NCBI GenBank assembly: GCA_038244535.1
Contig: JBBRTJ010000034.1
Coordinates: 1-32,709, forward strand
DNA from: JBBRTJ01 sp038244535
Lineage (GTDB): Bacteria > Actinomycetota > Acidimicrobiia > Acidimicrobiales > Ilumatobacteraceae
Direction: 5' to 3'
DNA length: 32,709 nt
In this document: in pieces, positions 31,924-32,709 of the stretch
Layout of the letters: the number at the start of each line of letters is the position of its first letter
Numbering within the stretch: position 1 is the stretch's first letter
Position numbers and translations under genes: made by a program
The notes under the pieces: generated by a model
Told to the model about the DNA's origin: nothing
What the model saw: only the letters and a program-made list of their open reading frames with translations
Database searches by the model: none

Positions 31924-32652
31924 TCAGTACGTGACCAGGGATGCGTCCTGGCTCGTCAGGTGATGGACGTCACCGAGCGACTGCAGTGCCCGCATGCCGT
32001 AGTGCCAGCTCAGCACCACGTTCACCGAGGTGTGCGCAGGCCGAAAGAACATGTCCTCGGCGATCCCGAGGGTGTGGGCGACGTAGGCGTTGATCACGCC
32101 GCCGTGGCAGGCGATGACGACACGGCGCCCCTCGTTGGTGGCGGCGATGGCCTCGATGGCGTTGACGGTGCGCTTGCGGAACTCGAAGCTGCTCTCTGAG
32201 TGCGGGTAGACGTCCCAGCGCCGCTCGCTGGCCATGCGCTCGCGGATGCCGAGCAGCAGGGGCCGCCCGATGAAGTCGACGGCGCTCTGCTCCGGGGGGA
32301 TGTCACGGAAGATCTCGACCTCGCGCAGGTCGTCGTCGACGATCACCTCGAGGTCGTGGTGGCGGGCGATCTGCTGGCCGGTGTGGTGTGCCCGTTCGAG
32401 GTTCGAGCTGTAGACCACGTCGATGCGCTGCTCGGCGAAACGGGCCCCGACCAGCTCGGCCTGCTGACGGCCGACCTCGGACAGCGGCGGGTCGATCAGG
32501 TCGCCCACCGGCCCCCGACGAGGATCGGCGATGTCCTGCTGACCGTGGCGCACGAGGATCAGCTCGGTCACCCCCTCGACGTCGGTCAGGAAGGCCCGGT
32601 CGAGGACCGAGGGCAGTCGACCGGTCGGCGGGTGGCTCGTCATGGCGCGCAA
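31924..32652 (-). CDS. Histidine phosphatase (phosphoglycerate mutase-like)
   Basis: A 242-residue protein of the histidine phosphatase superfamily. LILVRHGQQD holds the nucleophile His36, YSSNLERAHHTGQQIA the second Arg (87), LREVEIF the Glu region, and VVIACHGGVINAYVAHTLGI the second catalytic His183. Members act as phosphatases or mutases on phosphosugars, nucleotides or other phosphomonoesters. The substrate cannot be assigned. The ATG lies 57 bases before the window end. Confidence 0.9.
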   Translation of the reverse strand: MRAMTSHPPTGRLPSVLDRAFLTDVEGVTELILVRHGQQDIADPRRGPVGDLIDPPLSEVGRQQAELVGARFAEQRIDVVYSSNLERAHHTGQQIARHHDLEVIVDDDLREVEIFRDIPPEQSAVDFIGRPLLLGIRERMASERRWDVYPHSESSFEFRKRTVNAIEAIAATNEGRRVVIACHGGVINAYVAHTLGIAEDMFFRPAHTSVNVVLSWHYGMRALQSLGDVHHLTSQDASLVTY

Positions 32653-32709
32653 CCTACTCAGGCAACGTGAACCCCCGATGACCGCCAGACGACGCCGTCA
32701 CCGGCAACC

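Noticed and set aside
32678..32709. ATG and ten open codons at the end of the window, possible start of a plus-strand gene
   Set aside because: Too short to tell from chance and has no clear ribosome site.
1..32709. Mobile island, prophage or insertion sequence
   Set aside because: No transposase, integrase, phage gene, direct-repeat boundary or composition break was seen; the tRNA has no integrase beside it.

Overview
The window is high-GC DNA with short intergenic gaps, GTG starts and stop/start overlaps. It looks like a chromosomal segment of an actinobacterium. Support comes from a DUF3499-type protein, an F420-type luciferase-like oxidoreductase, an Ald closely resembling the mycobacterial enzyme, a tRNA without encoded CCA and apparent leaderless starts. 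An acidimicrobial-type lineage fits, but that placement is inference. I see no phage, transposon, CRISPR or plasmid functions.

Layout. 1-5.5 kb: end of an ABC exporter, a DUF952 protein, a benzoylformate-decarboxylase-like ThDP enzyme overlapping an orphan ABC ATPase, an SRPBCC protein, a small secreted coiled-coil protein and a DUF3499 protein. 5.7-8.1 kb: tRNA-Val(CAC), an aminoglycoside-phosphotransferase-fold kinase and a secreted trypsin-fold protease. 8.1-13.9 kb, minus strand: a polyamine ABC importer transcribed as potA-potD-potB-potC, followed by a D-2-hydroxyacid dehydrogenase and a membrane J-domain protein. 14.0-17.1 kb, divergent: gamma-aminobutyraldehyde dehydrogenase (patD type), an Lrp/AsnC regulator and alanine dehydrogenase. 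A 50-bp nested dyad lies between the two divergent units. Together these form a plausible polyamine uptake and amine-nitrogen catabolism island.

17.1-23.0 kb: LLM oxidoreductase, MFS exporter, alpha/beta hydrolase, then a membrane-anchored MurF-like ligase directly followed by a D-Ala-D-Ala-ligase-like ATP-grasp enzyme. The ligase lacks the usual UDP-substrate N-domain, so the pair could build a non-canonical peptide or envelope product. A long hairpin and a G-rich pentamer repeat close this block.

23.2-30.0 kb: a TetR regulator with a palindromic operator controls a tight divergent operon. It encodes a fatty-acyl-reductase/HAD-phosphatase fusion, a zinc alcohol dehydrogenase, a LarA-like (DUF2088) protein with altered catalytic residues, and a PlsC-type acyltransferase. 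This is the best candidate for an undescribed pathway, probably in lipid or fatty-alcohol metabolism. 30.0-32.7 kb: a small hypothetical protein, a glyoxalase-like protein, a LysM lipoprotein and a histidine phosphatase.

All family assignments come from reading motifs in the translated sequence; no database search was run.
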